From positions 1 to 64,000 of the forward strand of contig JAPLAM010000028.1 in NCBI GenBank assembly GCA_026393275.1: a stretch of 64,000 nucleotides of DNA, written 5' to 3'. This stretch comes from Arthrobacter sp. Its GTDB lineage: Bacteria > Actinomycetota > Actinomycetes > Actinomycetales > Micrococcaceae. Numbering within the stretch: position 1 is the first letter of the stretch; each line of letters begins with the position of its first letter. Both the position numbers and the translations under genes were made by a program. The notes under the pieces are model-generated. The model saw only the letters and a list, made by a program, of their open reading frames with translations. It made no database searches and was not told where the DNA came from. This document shows, in pieces, positions 43,114 through 51,433 of this stretch.

Positions 43114-43821
43114 TCAGGCGACCGGAATCAGGGCGGCTGTGGTGCTCACGGCCACCCAGGCGGCGACGGCGAAGATGGTTACGGCGAGCGAGATGCGGAT
43201 GTGGCTTTCCTTAAGCTGCTGGGCCAAGCGGGCCGTCACGAGGGAGCCGAGTACCGGCGGGACGGCGAAGGCCAGGATGCTGGGCCAGTCGACCGTGAAG
43301 CCCGTGAGGAATCCGACCAGCAGGCCCACGGCGACTGCCTTCGGGGCGCAGGACCGGAACGATCTGCCCGGTCCGATGACCGGCCAGTTCAGGCCGTCGC
43401 GGACCGTCGGGGCCAGAGCCGCCAGGGAGGAAGCGCCCACGACCAGCAGCGAAGTGGGAATCGCTTCGGCCGGGCTCAGGCCCACCCCGTAAACCAGGGC
43501 GGGGACGGCGACGATCGACCCGCCGCCGCGGACCATGCCCAGCACCGCCCCGACGGCCAGCCCCAGGAACAGCGCCGGAATCACGCGGCGGCCCAGACGG
43601 GCGGCAAGATAGTCGGTGTGCTCCGAGAGCAGCGGCAGCGGCACGTTGTAGGAGCCACGGATATGCATCGACTCGAATTCAGCCGCGGACCGCACGTCGA
43701 CGACGAGCAGATCCTGATGCTCCCGGAGCCAGCTGCTCAGCGTTTCCGGCGCAAGGGCGGTCACGGCAGGGGCGGTCGGGAGGGGGAATGCAGGGGGAGC
43801 CGTGAGGGTCCTCGAAATCAA
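43114..43821 (-). CDS. rhodanese-TauE/SafE fusion, internally shortened
   Basis: A 235-residue mosaic. Residues about 25-75 are the first half of a rhodanese domain (LLVVDVRSAAEFESMHIRGS) that stops before the expected CxxGxR active site and runs straight into a TauE/SafE (TSUP) permease (VIPALFLGLAVGAVLGMVRG, SPAEAIPTSLLVVGASS). The permease is about 100 residues shorter than usual, with joins around LNWPV and GFLTGF that look like in-frame deletions. TTG at 43821 is the first start; a GTG further in is possible. Export function is doubtful. Confidence 0.6.
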   Translation of the reverse strand: MISRTLTAPPAFPLPTAPAVTALAPETLSSWLREHQDLLVVDVRSAAEFESMHIRGSYNVPLPLLSEHTDYLAARLGRRVIPALFLGLAVGAVLGMVRGGGSIVAVPALVYGVGLSPAEAIPTSLLVVGASSLAALAPTVRDGLNWPVIGPGRSFRSCAPKAVAVGLLVGFLTGFTVDWPSILAFAVPPVLGSLVTARLAQQLKESHIRISLAVTIFAVAAWVAVSTTAALIPVA

Positions 43822-43823
43822 AC

Positions 43824-43842
43824 ACCCCTGGGGGTATAGAAT
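43824..43842. promoter_or_regulatory. CstR/CsoR operator and -10
   Basis: ACCCC-TG-GGGGT (43824-43835) inside ACACCCCTGGGGGTATAG is the GC-tract dyad bound by CsoR/CstR-family repressors. TAGAAT (43837-43842) abuts it and would serve as -10 for the repressor gene. The site lies between the divergent cstR-like and TauE-fusion genes, so both may be controlled. Confidence 0.7.
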
Positions 43843-43847
43843 TCTAG

Positions 43848-44132
<285 letters not shown>

Positions 44133-44184
44133 ACCCGGCAAAAACCTGACCCAAGAACCTCATCGGATCGCCCAAGGAGGCGCC

Positions 44185-44616
44185 ATGACTTACACCCATA
44201 CCGTCACCGTTGAGCTGTCCTGGGACGAAGCCGTGCAGCGCACCCGCGAGTTGCTGGCGGCACAAGGCTTCGGCATCCTCTCCGAGATCGATGTCCGGGC
44301 CACGTTCGAGGCCAAGCTCGGCCACGACGCCGCCGCGTCCGTCGGCGACTATGTCATCCTCGGCGCCTGAAACCCCAACCTGGCCAGCCGGGCCCTCGCT
44401 GCTGAACCGGCCCTTGGCGCGCTACTGCCCTGCAACGTCGTCGTCCGCCGTGGCGCGGGCGCCAAGGAAACCACCATCCAGGCAATCGACCCGCAGACCA
44501 TGGTGGAGTTGAGCGGCCACCCGGCTGTCCGGGATGTCGCCAACGACGCCGATACCAGGCTCCGCGCCGCCTTGGCCGCCCTCAGTGGCAGCGAACTCCC
44601 GGCCAACGAAGAATGA
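44185..44616 (+). CDS. DUF302 protein with in-frame UGA at codon 62
   Basis: The ATG at 44185 (AAGGAGG upstream) starts a DUF302 protein: HTVTVELSWDEAVQRTRELL, GFGILSEIDVRATFEAKLG and DYVILGA, then TGA (44368-44370), after which the same frame continues with family sequence (NPNLASRALAAEPALGALLP, CNVVVRRG) for 81 codons to TGA at 44614. In DUF302 proteins I expect cysteine where the UGA stands (GACNP). Either a nonsense mutation has split the gene or UGA is read as selenocysteine. It follows the CstR-type gene by 52 nt. Confidence 0.65.
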
Positions 44617-44703
44617 ACGGCGGGTGGAGATCGGTTCTGTAGCAACGGCGCAGCGTTCCGCGGGATTGAAGCCGGGCGTCACGGAAGTGTCCGGCCCACG
44701 TTT

Positions 44704-44732
44704 TTGACTTGCGCATTTCGACGACATATGTT
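44704..44732 (+). promoter_or_regulatory. promoter of candidate small RNA
   Basis: TTGACT (44704-44709) and TATGTT (44727-44732) are separated by exactly 17 bp, one of the best sigma-70-type matches in the window. Predicted start near 44739. Confidence 0.65.
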
Positions 44733-44738
44733 TGGGCA

Positions 44739-44824
44739 GTTCCTCCTTGTACCCCCCCAATGGCAGGGGAACATCAAAGACGCCCCCGCACCACGGTCGC
44801 CCCGACCAGTGCGGGGGCGTTTTG
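44739..44824 (+). ncRNA. candidate small RNA, 6C-like
   Basis: A transcript of about 86 nt would run from the 44704-44732 promoter to a terminator whose stem is ACGCCCCCGCAC/GTGCGGGGGCGT (44780-44791 with 44809-44820) followed by TTTT. The 5' half can fold as GTTCC/GGAAC enclosing CC-UUG/CAA-GG with a loop UACCCCCC; a run of C in a hairpin loop recalls the actinobacterial 6C RNA. CUCC and C-rich single strands could target ribosome-binding sites. It encodes no protein. Confidence 0.5.
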
Positions 44825-44884
44825 CCGCATCGGCGGCCCGGGTGCCCCGGCTTGATTTCCCATATGCAACGAGTGTTATAAGGA

Positions 44885-44899
44885 TGTGACCGAAGTCAC
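44885..44899. promoter_or_regulatory. CRP/GlxR-like box upstream of the liv binding protein
   Basis: TGTGA-CCGAAG-TCAC (44885-44899) is a CRP-type dyad about 100 nt before the ATG. Two more dyads follow: TTTTC-ACGC-GAAAA (44903-44916) and ATCAGG-AACA-CCTGAT (44937-44952). The same TGTGA-N6-TCAC motif lies upstream of livH. Confidence 0.55.
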
Positions 44900-44999
44900 T
44901 TATTTTCACGCGAAAATTGCACTAGCTTGAATCTAAATCAGGAACACCTGATCTTTCGTGTCAAAGGCCGTTCGCACCTTTAGATCGAGGAGATTCTCT

Positions 45000-46355
45000 A
45001 TGACTTCACTCCCACAGGTGGCGCCGCGCATCGCTAAGCTCACAGTGCTTAGCCTCGGCGTCGCCCTGTTGGCCACGGCTTGTGGCGGTTCGTCCACGCC
45101 AACGTCAACCGGTTCGGCTTCAGCTTCCGGCCAGGCCGCAGGCATCTCTTGCCCGGCCCCGAGTGCAACCGCCGGATCCAGCACCTCGGCCGCCGCGGCC
45201 GCCTCAGTGCCCCCTTCCTCGACCACGACTGATACCCCGCTCAAGATTGGTTCGCTGCTGCCGACCACCGGATCCCTGGCCTTCCTCGGCCCGCCCGAAA
45301 TCGCCGGCGTCAACCTTGCCATCAAGGAGGTCAACGACGCCGGCGGCGTGCTTGGCAAGCCCGTCGAGGTCATCCACCGCGACTCCGGCGACACCAAGAC
45401 GGACATCGCCACCCAGTCCACGACCGCGCTGCTGGGCCAGGGCGTCAGCGCCATTGTTGGCGCCGCCTCCTCGGGCGTCTCCAAGACCGTGATCAACCAG
45501 ATCACCGGCGCCGGAGTCATCCAGTTCTCGCCGGCCAACACTTCCCCGGACTTCACCACCTGGGATGACAAGGGCCTCTACTGGCGCACCGCCCCGTCCG
45601 ATGTTCTCCAGGGCAAGGTCCTCGGCAACTACATGACCACCTGCGGCGCCCAGACGGTCGGCATGATCGTGCTGAACGACGCGTACGGCACCGGCCTGGC
45701 CAAGAACGTGCAGGCGGCCGTCGAAGCCGCCGGCGGCAAGGTTGTTGCGCAGGAACTCTTCAACGAAGGTGACTCCCAGTTCAGCAGCCAGGTGGACAAG
45801 GTCCTCGCGGCCAAGCCGGATGCAATCGCCCTGATCACTTTTGACCAGGCGAAGAGCATCGTGCCGCTCATGACGGGCAAGGGCGTCAAGCCCACCCAGA
45901 TCTTCATGGTGGACGGCAACATGTCCGACTACAGCAAGGACTTCAAGGCTGGCACCTTGAAGGGTGCCGAGGGAACCATCCCGGGCACCTTCGCCAAGGA
46001 TGACTTCAAGAAGAAGCTCCTCGCGATCGACCCGGCCCTCAAGGATTACAGCTACGCAGGCGAGTCCTACGACGCCGTGAACCTGATCGCCCTGGCCACC
46101 GAAGAAGCCAAGAGCACCAAGGGCGTGGACATCGCCAAGCACCTTAAGGACGTGTCCGAAGGCGGCGAGAAGTGCAACTCATTCGCCTCCTGCGTCACCC
46201 TGCTTCGCAACGGCAAGGACATCGACTACGACGGCCAGTCCGGCCCCGTGACGTTCTCCGACGCCGGTGACCCGACGGAAGCCTACATCGGCATCTACCA
46301 GTACCAGGATGACAACACCTACAAGCCCGTCAAGGAAGAGTTCGGCAAGCTGTAA
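45000..46355 (+). CDS. branched-chain amino acid ABC transporter binding lipoprotein
   Basis: A 451-residue periplasmic-binding-protein type I (LivJ-like) lipoprotein: signal peptide with lipobox LLATACGG (about residue 25), a Ser/Thr-rich linker, then the Leu/Ile/Val-binding domain (TPLKIGSLLPTTGSLAFLGP, EVNDAGGVLGKPVEV, VGAASSGVSKTVINQ). GAGGAG precedes the ATG at 45000; a GTG 42 nt upstream lacks a site. The four other subunits are on the opposite strand, converging on this gene. Ligand inferred from family. Confidence 0.9.
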   Translation: MTSLPQVAPRIAKLTVLSLGVALLATACGGSSTPTSTGSASASGQAAGISCPAPSATAGSSTSAAAAASVPPSSTTTDTPLKIGSLLPTTGSLAFLGPPEIAGVNLAIKEVNDAGGVLGKPVEVIHRDSGDTKTDIATQSTTALLGQGVSAIVGAASSGVSKTVINQITGAGVIQFSPANTSPDFTTWDDKGLYWRTAPSDVLQGKVLGNYMTTCGAQTVGMIVLNDAYGTGLAKNVQAAVEAAGGKVVAQELFNEGDSQFSSQVDKVLAAKPDAIALITFDQAKSIVPLMTGKGVKPTQIFMVDGNMSDYSKDFKAGTLKGAEGTIPGTFAKDDFKKKLLAIDPALKDYSYAGESYDAVNLIALATEEAKSTKGVDIAKHLKDVSEGGEKCNSFASCVTLLRNGKDIDYDGQSGPVTFSDAGDPTEAYIGIYQYQDDNTYKPVKEEFGKL

Positions 46356-46379
46356 AGCCGCTCCACCCGACAAACAGGA

Positions 46380-46410
46380 GACCCCCGTCCAGCCCGGACG
46401 GGGGTCTTTT
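46380..46410 (+). terminator. intrinsic terminator after the binding protein
   Basis: GACCCCCGTCC (46380-46390) pairs with GGACGGGGGTC (46396-46406), followed by TTTT. Confidence 0.9.
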
Positions 46411-46687
46411 GCGTGGCCGGAGTGTCCGACGTCGGCGATACGGCCGCGCAGTCGTCACACACTTCCACTCAAAAAGCGTGCGCTGCGGGACGCAGCCGTC
46501 GCCCTCGTGGTGAAGCAAACGGTGACTTAGGAGCTGAGGGCGACGGAGGCAGGTGCTTGCGAAAGCGCCGTTGTTGCGTTGGGCCGCCGGGGAGAACGAG
46601 CGCAGGCGCCGAGCAAGTGGCTGCTTCCGGAGCGCGGTGGGACCGCCGACCGGAGGGTGGAGCCACCGCACACTCGCCAGACACGCA
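46411..46687. other. structured non-coding region
   Basis: No gene is supported. It contains GCTGCG/CGCAGC near 46481-46496, a perfect 9-bp pair GTCGCCCTC/GAGGGCGAC (46498-46506 and 46536-46544), and GGTGCTT-GCGA-AAGCGCC (46552-46569) capped by a GNRA tetraloop. The density of stems suggests an RNA or a decayed repeat; strand is undecided. Confidence 0.35.
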
Positions 46688-46719
46688 GAAGGGCCGCCAC
46701 CGGCTGGTGACGACCCTTC
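46688..46719 (-). terminator. hairpin after livF
   Basis: GAAGGG (46688-46693) and CCCTTC (46714-46719) with inner CACC/GGTG form an imperfect stem just beyond the livF stop on the minus strand. Confidence 0.6.
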
Positions 46720-46737
46720 GCTATGGCTGCGTCGACA

Positions 46738-47511
46738 CTAGTCCACGGTGTCGGCCAAGGTACCCAGGTACAGCTGGATGACCTTGGGATCCTTCATGAG
46801 TTCCCGGCCGGTGCCCGTATACGCGTCCTTGCCCTGGTCCAAGACGTAGCCGCGGTCGCAGATCTGCAGGCAGCGCCGCGCGTTCTGCTCCACCATGATC
46901 ACGGACACGCCGGCACGGTTGATCTCGTGGACCCGCAGGAAGGTTTCATCCTGCTTGACGGGGGAGAGGCCGGCCGAGGGCTCATCGAGCAGCAGGACGG
47001 CCGGATCCATCATCAGGGCCCGTCCCATGGCGACCATCTGGCGTTCGCCGCCGGAGAGCGAGCCGGCGCGCTGGGCGCGCCGTTTTGCCAGTTCAGGGAA
47101 CAGTTCCGCGACGAAGTTGAACCGCTCGGCGAAGTCCTTGGGCCGCTGGAACATCCCCATCTGGAGGTTCTCTTCGATGGTCAGGGCCGCGAACACATTG
47201 TTGGTCTGCGGGACGAAGCCCACGCCCCGGCTCACCAGCTTGTTCGCCTTCAGGCCGGTGATGTCCTGGCCGCGGACCACGACCGAGCCGGAATGGACCT
47301 TGACGAGTCCGAACATGGCCTTCAGCAGGGTCGACTTGCCCGCGCCGTTGGGCCCGATGATGCCGATCAGCTCACCCTTGCGGGCTTCAATGCTGCAGCC
47401 GTTGAGGATGTTGACGCCCGGGATGTACCCGGCCACCAGATCGGTGACCTTGACGACCGAATCGGCGTCGTATCCGGGCTTCGCGGCGGGTGCCGCACTC
47501 GTGGCGCTCAT
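46738..47511 (-). CDS. livF: branched-chain amino acid ABC transporter ATPase LivF
   Basis: A 257-residue ATPase with IIGPNGAGKSTLLKAMFG, the LivF-type VPQTNNVFAALTIEENL, signature SLSGGERQMVAMGRAL and VLLLDEPSAGLSP. It is last in livHMGF and its ATG overlaps the livG stop by 4 nt. A disordered N-terminus of about 15 residues precedes the fold. Confidence 0.93.
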   Translation of the reverse strand: MSATSAAPAAKPGYDADSVVKVTDLVAGYIPGVNILNGCSIEARKGELIGIIGPNGAGKSTLLKAMFGLVKVHSGSVVVRGQDITGLKANKLVSRGVGFVPQTNNVFAALTIEENLQMGMFQRPKDFAERFNFVAELFPELAKRRAQRAGSLSGGERQMVAMGRALMMDPAVLLLDEPSAGLSPVKQDETFLRVHEINRAGVSVIMVEQNARRCLQICDRGYVLDQGKDAYTGTGRELMKDPKVIQLYLGTLADTVD

Positions 47512-48617
47512 TCTGTGTCCTTCGCTGTGCTGGGCGGCTGCTCGCCGCGGGTCGGCTCTTCGGCGCTGCGCCTGCCGTGCTGGGATCCGTTGGCAGTGTC
47601 CGCCGCGGCCGCCTCCGACACTAGGACGTCGGCGGAGATGATCCCGGCGTTCTCGGTGCCGACAATTGATTCCTCGTCCGCCTCGAGTTCGGCCGCGAGC
47701 TCCTTGATGCCTTCCGAGTCGCCAAGATCGACGTCGTGGTGGGCGCCCAGGTAGGCGTCGATCACGGCCGGGTTCTTCATGACCTCGGCGGGCGGTCCCT
47801 CGGCCACGATCTTGCCCTCCGCCATCACCACAACCCAGTCGGCGATGTGGCGGACCATGTGCATGTCGTGCTCGACAAACAGCACGGTCATGCCTTCCGC
47901 CTTGAGGTTTTTGATGTGGTCCAGCAGGGACTGGGTCAGCGCCGGGTTGACGCCTGCCATCGGCTCGTCCAGCATGACGAGCTTCGGGCGCACCATCAGT
48001 GAACGGGCCATTTCAAGCAGCTTGCGCTGGCCGCCGGAGAGGGACGCCGCGTAGTCGTCCTTCTTGGCATCGAGCTTGAACTTCTGCAGCAGCACGTTCG
48101 CTTCTTCGGTGATCTTCTTTTCCTGGCCGCCCCAGATTCCCCGGAACAGGGCCTTGGCGAGCTTCTCGCCGGCCTGGTTCGAAGCGCCAAGCCGCATGTT
48201 TTCCATGACGGTGAGCTTGCCCATCACCTTGGTCAGCTGGAAGGTGCGGACCATGCCCATCCGCGCCACCTTGTAGGAGGAGACGCCGGCCAGGCTGTTG
48301 CCCTCGAACTGCCATTTGCCCGAGTTCGGGGTATCGAAGCCGGTCAGCAGGTTGAACAAGGTGGTCTTGCCGGCACCGTTGGGGCCGATCAGGGCCGTGA
48401 TCTTGTGCCGCGGGATCTCCAGGTACTCGACGTCGACGGCGTTGATGCCGCCGAAGCTGCGGGTGACGTTTTCCGCCACCACGATCGGGTCGCGCTTCTT
48501 GCAGCCGGGAGCGGTCTCGCCGGCGGCAATCGGACGGGTGTCCGTCATGTAGTCGATGGTCTCGGCGGTGCCGGTGGTCCCGGCACCCGCCCGTGGTTCT
48601 TCGCTGTGCATGCTCAT
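47508..48617 (-). CDS. livG: branched-chain amino acid ABC transporter ATPase LivG
   Basis: A 369-residue ATPase: Walker A IGPNGAGKTTLFNLLTG, FQLTKVMGKLTVMENM, LSGGQRKLLEMARSL and LVMLDEPMAGVNP, plus the LivG-type VLFVEHDMHMV. Both ends are extended: about 45 residues at the N-terminus and an acidic/polar tail of about 85 residues after the core, the latter unusual for LivG. ATG at 48617 overlaps the livM stop. Confidence 0.92.
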   Translation of the reverse strand: MSMHSEEPRAGAGTTGTAETIDYMTDTRPIAAGETAPGCKKRDPIVVAENVTRSFGGINAVDVEYLEIPRHKITALIGPNGAGKTTLFNLLTGFDTPNSGKWQFEGNSLAGVSSYKVARMGMVRTFQLTKVMGKLTVMENMRLGASNQAGEKLAKALFRGIWGGQEKKITEEANVLLQKFKLDAKKDDYAASLSGGQRKLLEMARSLMVRPKLVMLDEPMAGVNPALTQSLLDHIKNLKAEGMTVLFVEHDMHMVRHIADWVVVMAEGKIVAEGPPAEVMKNPAVIDAYLGAHHDVDLGDSEGIKELAAELEADEESIVGTENAGIISADVLVSEAAAADTANGSQHGRRSAEEPTRGEQPPSTAKDTE

Positions 48618-49582
48618 GCGAACGCCAGCTCCTTCTTGTTGCCGAAAACGCCCTGGGGCCGGAAGACCATCAGCAGCATCAGTGCGACGCCGACCAGGAT
48701 GTAGCGCAGCTGGCCGGCCTGGACCGTGTTCAGCCACGTGACGGCGCCCGATTCGATCAGGCCGTACAGCACGCCCTGGGTGAGGGACAGTACGACCCAG
48801 AAGATCATCGCCCCGATGACCGGCCCCAGCACCGTGCCGAGTCCGCCCAGTAGCAGGCAGGTGTAAAGGAAGAACGTCAGCTCCGTGCCGTAGTTGGCAG
48901 GCTGCACGGCTCCGCGGGGGAGGGTGAACACCATGCCGGCCAGGGCGCCGAGCACGCCGCCGATGACCAGTGCTTGCATCTTGTAGGAGTAAACGTTCTT
49001 GCCGAGTGACCGGACGGCGTTCTCGTCCTCGCGGATACCCTTCAGGACCCGTCCCCAGGGACTGCGCATCAGCAGCCAGACCAGCGCGCAGCAGACGATC
49101 ACGAGCCCCCAGCCGACGACCCGGATGAAGAAGTCGCGGTTGTTCATGCCGAGGTAGGACCCTTCGGGGAACGGGTTCATGGCGTAGAAGTCGCCCTCAA
49201 AGGCGGCCAGGCCGTTGGCCGAACCCGTCAGGGAGGTCAGCTGGTTGGTGGTCACGATGTAGCGGACGATCTCCGCGGCGGCAATCGTCACGATGGCGAG
49301 GTAGTCCGCACGCAGCCTGAGGGTGGGGATGCCGAGGAGTAACGCGAAGATCGCCGAGCAGACGACGGCGATCAGCAGGCCCACGAAGAACGGCACGTGG
49401 AACGTCAGGGTGGAGACGGCGAAGCCGTATGCCCCCACCGCCATGAAGCCGGCCTGGCCGAAGTTCAGCAGGCCGGAGTAGCCGAAGTGGACGGCCAGGC
49501 CGAGCGCGGCAAGCGCGTACGCCGCCGTCGTCGGGCTGAACAGTTCGCCGGCAGCGCTGGAAAGAATGAATCCGAAGTCCAT
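48614..49582 (-). CDS. livM: branched-chain amino acid ABC transporter permease LivM
   Basis: A 322-residue permease of the LivM group with about nine membrane helices; GLAVHFGYSGLLNFGQAGFM, LRLRADYLAIVTIAAAEI and GRVLKGIREDENAVRSLG are the conserved stretches, and MVFRPQGVFGN closes it. It lies 9 nt after livH and overlaps livG by 4 nt. Confidence 0.92.
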   Translation of the reverse strand: MDFGFILSSAAGELFSPTTAAYALAALGLAVHFGYSGLLNFGQAGFMAVGAYGFAVSTLTFHVPFFVGLLIAVVCSAIFALLLGIPTLRLRADYLAIVTIAAAEIVRYIVTTNQLTSLTGSANGLAAFEGDFYAMNPFPEGSYLGMNNRDFFIRVVGWGLVIVCCALVWLLMRSPWGRVLKGIREDENAVRSLGKNVYSYKMQALVIGGVLGALAGMVFTLPRGAVQPANYGTELTFFLYTCLLLGGLGTVLGPVIGAMIFWVVLSLTQGVLYGLIESGAVTWLNTVQAGQLRYILVGVALMLLMVFRPQGVFGNKKELAFA

Positions 49583-49591
49583 GTCTGTCTC

Positions 49592-50932
49592 CTAACCCAC
49601 GCGCTCGCGGCGGCCCAGGATGCCCTGGGGCCGGAACAAGAGGACAACGATCATGATGAACAGAGCTCCCACGTACTTGAGGTCGGCGGCGAGGCCGAAC
49701 ACGGTGGTCAGCTCCACGAAGATGCCGACGATGATGGATCCGAACAGTGCGCCCCAGACGGTGCCGAGGCCGCCGAGGGTCACGCCGGCGAAGATGAGCA
49801 GCAGGATCTGCGACCCCATGTCGAAGGTGACGCCGGGACGGTAATAGGCCCAGAGGATGCCGCCGAGGGAGGCGAGCATGCCGCCGGTGACCCAGACGAT
49901 CCGGATGACGCCGTCGACGTCGATGCCGGAGGCCGCCGCCAGTGCCGGGTTGTCGGCCACCGCGCGGGTGGCCTTGCCGAGGCGGGTCTTGAGCAGCACC
50001 ACGCCGAGGGCGGCAATGACGACGACGCTGATGAGCAGCGACCAGAGGTTGTTGGGCGAGATGGAGACGGGCCCGATCTGGATTTCCGCGCTTTGAGCGA
50101 AGGGCAGCTGCTGGGTGGCGCCGCCGAAGTAGAACTGGATCACGTAGCGCACGGCCAGGGCGAGGCCGATGCTGACGATCATCATCGGGACCAGGCCGGT
50201 GCCGCGGCGTCGCAACGGTTTCCACAGCCCGGCGTCCTGGACGTAGCCGAACAAGCCGCCGCCAAGGAGCGCCAGGATGATGGAGAGCCAGAACGGCAGG
50301 CTCATGGCGTTGAAGGCGAAGACCAGGACGGCGCCGAGCGTCACCATCTCGCCGTGCGCGAAGTTGGTCAGGCCGGTGGTACCGAAAATCAGGGACAGCC
50401 CCACCGACGCGAGCGCCAGCAGCAAGCCGAAGCTGAGGCCCGCGACCAGGCGGTTGATCAGGTTCTGTCCGAAGTCCTGCTGCTGGACGACGATGCCCTT
50501 GCCGAAGGCGAAGATCACCGAGAGGTTGGAGGTCTGGCTGAAGGTGACCTTGCGCGGGTTTTCCTGGCCCTCGGCGAGTTTGATGCCCTCCGGGAGTGTC
50601 TTGACGTCCAGTTCCACCTCATACGTTCCCTGCGTGGGGACGCCGATGTTCCAGGAGCCGTTGGCCCCTGATTTTGCCGTTCCTGTGAAGTCGTTGCCCT
50701 TGGCGGTGATGGTGACACCGGCCAGCGGGGCGCGGTCATCGCCACGGAGGAAGCCGCTGATGCTGTTCTGGAACGAGGTGCTCGACGGGGATGGTGTCGG
50801 CGCAGGGGTCGTGGCCTGCGATGCCGGCGCGACGATGAGCAGAAGGGCGGCCACGGCGGCGAAAATGGCCCCCACAGCTTTCAACATTCCGCCGCGCCGT
50901 CGCCGGGGCAGGCCTCTCGATGTGCTTCTCAA
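49592..50932 (-). CDS. livH: LivH permease with N-terminal extracytoplasmic domain
   Basis: A 446-residue permease. Residues about 155-446 are the LivH membrane domain (ASVGLSLIFGTTGLTNFAHG, GKATRAVADNPALAAASGID, LLFRPQGILGRRE). Before it lie a signal peptide (MLKAVGAIFAAVAALLLIVA) and an Ig-like, carboxypeptidase-regulatory type domain (ISGFLRGDDRAPLAGVTITA, GSWNIGVPTQGTYEVELDV), so about 90 residues would sit outside the membrane, an addition absent from E. coli LivH. TTG at 50932 has GGAGG eight bases upstream; ATG at 50887 is the alternative. Confidence 0.88.
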   Translation of the reverse strand: MRSTSRGLPRRRRGGMLKAVGAIFAAVAALLLIVAPASQATTPAPTPSPSSTSFQNSISGFLRGDDRAPLAGVTITAKGNDFTGTAKSGANGSWNIGVPTQGTYEVELDVKTLPEGIKLAEGQENPRKVTFSQTSNLSVIFAFGKGIVVQQQDFGQNLINRLVAGLSFGLLLALASVGLSLIFGTTGLTNFAHGEMVTLGAVLVFAFNAMSLPFWLSIILALLGGGLFGYVQDAGLWKPLRRRGTGLVPMMIVSIGLALAVRYVIQFYFGGATQQLPFAQSAEIQIGPVSISPNNLWSLLISVVVIAALGVVLLKTRLGKATRAVADNPALAAASGIDVDGVIRIVWVTGGMLASLGGILWAYYRPGVTFDMGSQILLLIFAGVTLGGLGTVWGALFGSIIVGIFVELTTVFGLAADLKYVGALFIMIVVLLFRPQGILGRRERVG

Positions 50933-51433
50933 ATTGAAAACCTCCACATGGGGGTGGTCTGGGTTGCGCCATTGCAACCACTGCGAACGTTCAGGGTGAC
51001 GGGGTGGAGCGGGAACTGCGATGCGATAAAGCGGATACTCGTTGTGATATTCGTCACCCTGTTGGCCCAATCGTACAGCCCGCGCCGGGCATCCATTGCT
51101 GTCGTGAGCAGGCAATACGTCGCGATCGCATAACAACCGTGAAGCCAGCCAACCGTGTCGATTTAGGCGAACTAAAGAAAACTTTTGTTGATCCGGAGTA
51201 TTCCTAAACATTCCCGCTCCGCGACGGCACGCCGCGGTCGCCCGCCGCGGCCGCGCACCGCCAGCCGGGCAGCGGGGTGGGCCGCAGCCGGTCCGCACCA
51301 CATCACAGTTGGGTTGCGGCCGCAAGCGGGCGGGAACTATCCCTGCCCGCCGGCCGTGGGAATTGGTAGCGTGAAGTGTACGGATCTTCACGACCGATCA
51401 TCACCTACCCCCTTAATTTGGAGGACACCAGCA
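50933..51433. other. divergent regulatory region livH / Bax-inhibitor-like gene
   Basis: About 500 nt without a gene. It holds a CRP-like box (51043-51057), an AT-rich stretch around 51140-51210, a possible -10 TAGCGT (51367-51372) for the rightward gene, and a dyad GTGAAG-N9-CTTCAC (51371-51391) over that start. The rest shows nothing recognisable. Confidence 0.5.
51043..51057. promoter_or_regulatory. CRP/GlxR-like box upstream of livHMGF
   Basis: TGTGA-TATTCG-TCAC lies about 110 nt before the livH start. It matches the motif and distance seen upstream of the convergent binding-protein gene, suggesting shared control of the split transporter. Confidence 0.55.

Noticed and set aside
44371..44394. 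A proven bacterial SECIS element after the UGA
   Set aside because: The only stem is 4 bp of GGCC/GGCC, which arises easily by chance here; kept as a hint, not a feature.
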